Origin: Sedimenticola sp.
GTDB taxonomy: Bacteria > Pseudomonadota > Gammaproteobacteria > Chromatiales > Chromatiaceae
Length of the DNA stretch: 7,857 nucleotides
NCBI GenBank assembly: GCA_027041035.1
Contig: JALULB010000298.1
Span: 1-7,857, forward strand
Reading direction: 5' to 3'
The notes under the pieces were generated by a model. The model ran no database searches. It saw only the letters and a program-made list of their open reading frames with translations, and was not told where the DNA came from. The translations under genes and the position numbers were made by a program. This document shows, piece by piece, positions 7,153-7,857 of the stretch (position 1 is its first letter; each line of letters opens with the position of its first letter).

Positions 7153-7382
7153 GAATGGTCGAGTTGGATAAGGTCTCGAAGGCGTGGAACGGGGAAAGGG
7201 TGCTCATGGGTATTTCGCTGGCCATCGCGCAAGGAGAAAGGCTGGTTATTCTTGGTCCGTCGGGTTGTGGCAAGACGACGCTGCTACGTCTTATCGCCGG
7301 TTTTGTCGTTCCTGACAGCGGCGGCATCGAGATTGCCGGCCGGCTGGTGGCGCGAGACGGTCGCAGCAACGAGGTCGCGCCC
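7149..7382 (+). pseudogene. Truncated ABC ATPase portion (Walker A kept, rest lost)
   Basis: This marks the 78 codons that belong to the FbpC-like ATPase of the operon. A full-length member is about 340-360 residues, so roughly a fifth is present. The position directly after the permease and the ATGA overlap show that it is the native partner of the importer. Everything after Walker A that is needed for hydrolysis and dimerisation is replaced by unrelated sequence. In 24 of these 78 codons the third base is A or T. If the truncation is real, the importer would need another ATPase; if it is an assembly error, the native gene is intact in the genome. Confidence 0.65.
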
Positions 7383-7857
7383 GACGGCGAGACCTACGGC
7401 GCCAAGGCCGCACGCTTCGTGACCGCTGCCGCCGAGAGCGTGGCCTTTCACGACGACCAGTGGAACCCGGCGGGCTACTACGTCTTTCGTCCCGACGCCT
7501 CCTTTCTGACCTATGCCGGCAGCGACGTCCCGCTGAACCAATCCAACGCCCTCGGCCGCACCCTGTTCGCGCTGTACGACCTGACCGGCACCCAGGACTA
7601 CCTCACCAAGGCCACTGCCCTGGCGGTGCGCTTCCGGGGCCAGTGCACCACCGGGGGCGACGGGGCCCTGCTCTGGAACTACTGGGGCGGCGCCTACGCG
7701 GCCGACGGGGAGGACATCTCCCACGCCGCCCTCAACGTGGGCTTCGCCATGGAAGCGTTCGACCACGGGGCCGGCTTTTCCGCGGCGGACATCGACGCCA
7801 TGGCCACCACCTTTGTCTCCCGCATCTACGTGGACGACGCCACCTTCAGCGACCACC
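7149..7857 (+). CDS. ABC transporter ATPase N-terminus joined in frame to a toroid carbohydrate-enzyme-like sequence (runs off the window)
   Basis: The frame opens with ATG 7149 inside the permease stop and has no stop through 7857 (236 codons). Residues 1-78 are the start of an importer ATPase: VELDKVSKAWNGERVL, then Walker A GPSGCGKT (36-43) with the lysine K42, LLRLIAGFVVPDSGGIEIAG, and GRLVARDGRSNEVAP, which in this class would lead into RR-G-x-G-M-V-F-Q. From residue 79 (position 7383) the text changes to DGETYGAKAARFVTAAAESV and continues with NQSNALGRTLFALYDLTGTQ, GALLWNYWGGAY, ISHAALNVGFAMEAFDHG and a stretch ending YVDDATFSDH. That is helical-repeat sequence typical of (alpha/alpha)-toroid polysaccharide-acting proteins, such as six-hairpin glycosidase or C5-epimerase C-terminal-like folds. 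Q-loop, LSGGQ signature, Walker B and H-loop are all missing, so the ATPase part cannot hydrolyse ATP normally. Codon endings shift sharply at the joint. The likely causes are an assembly chimera or a deletion/recombination scar. Confidence 0.75.
   Translation, partial: MRMVELDKVSKAWNGERVLMGISLAIAQGERLVILGPSGCGKTTLLRLIAGFVVPDSGGIEIAGRLVARDGRSNEVAPDGETYGAKAARFVTAAAESVAFHDDQWNPAGYYVFRPDASFLTYAGSDVPLNQSNALGRTLFALYDLTGTQDYLTKATALAVRFRGQCTTGGDGALLWNYWGGAYAADGEDISHAALNVGFAMEAFDHGAGFSAADIDAMATTFVSRIYVDDATFSDH
7383..7857 (+). other. Foreign-looking (alpha/alpha)-toroid, glycosidase/epimerase-like segment
   Basis: About 158 codons from inside another protein: there is no start codon or export signal at the joint. 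Repeated helix-turn-helix units of the type A-L-G-R-T-L-F-A-L-Y-D-L-T-G-T-Q-D-Y-L are characteristic of toroid folds in polysaccharide lyases, hydrolases and uronyl epimerases. WNYWGG and the ISHAALNVGFAMEAF helix could line the groove. Only 12 of 158 codons end in A or T, much fewer than in the ATPase part. I cannot name the exact family. The enzyme's real start and end both lie outside what is shown. Confidence 0.55.

Noticed and set aside
7284..7856. A minus-strand open frame rich in Gly and Val over the right end
   Set aside because: Antisense to the ATPase/toroid frame. The plus-strand translation has family motifs, and the minus frame is expected where third positions are almost all G or C.

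Overview
The window looks like a chromosome segment of a fairly GC-rich gammaproteobacterium. The main evidence is the gene order trpA (last codons only), accD, folC, dedD, which is a classic gammaproteobacterial housekeeping block, together with a SPOR-domain DedD protein. I cannot name the genus. There are no tRNA, rRNA or CRISPR features that I can see.

Layout. Positions 1-72 hold the 3' end of a gene that is most likely trpA. Positions 121-671 hold two small genes, a DUF4160 protein and a DUF2442 protein, which sit as an insert between trpA and accD and use more A/T-ending codons than the genes around them. Positions 693-3529 hold accD (acetyl-CoA carboxylase beta subunit), folC (folylpolyglutamate/dihydrofolate synthase) and dedD, tightly packed with an ATGA overlap at accD/folC. 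Positions 3530-3819 contain no intact gene, but translating in two frames reveals the decayed C-terminal end of an IS481-like transposase (about 3543-3736). In many gammaproteobacteria cvpA and purF would follow dedD, so the order breaks exactly at this remnant.

Positions 3820-7857 hold an apparent operon: a secreted jellyroll protein (DUF1080/3-keto-disaccharide hydrolase-like), a lipoprotein solute-binding protein of the ferric-iron/FbpA class, a fused two-domain permease of the FbpB class, and the start of the matching ATPase. Stop/start overlaps link gene 1 to gene 2 and gene 3 to gene 4. The solute-binding protein lacks the paired tyrosines used by ferric-binding FbpA proteins, so the substrate is open.

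The most striking point is at the right end. The ATPase reads normally through Walker A and up to about residue 78 (position 7382), and then continues in the same frame into an unrelated (alpha/alpha)-toroid, carbohydrate-enzyme-like sequence that runs off the window. Q-loop, signature motif, Walker B and H-loop are all absent. By my hand count, A/T-ending codons fall from 24 of 78 before the joint to 12 of 158 after it. This is either a recombination or deletion scar that destroyed the ATPase, or an assembly chimera. I consider a working fusion enzyme the least likely reading.
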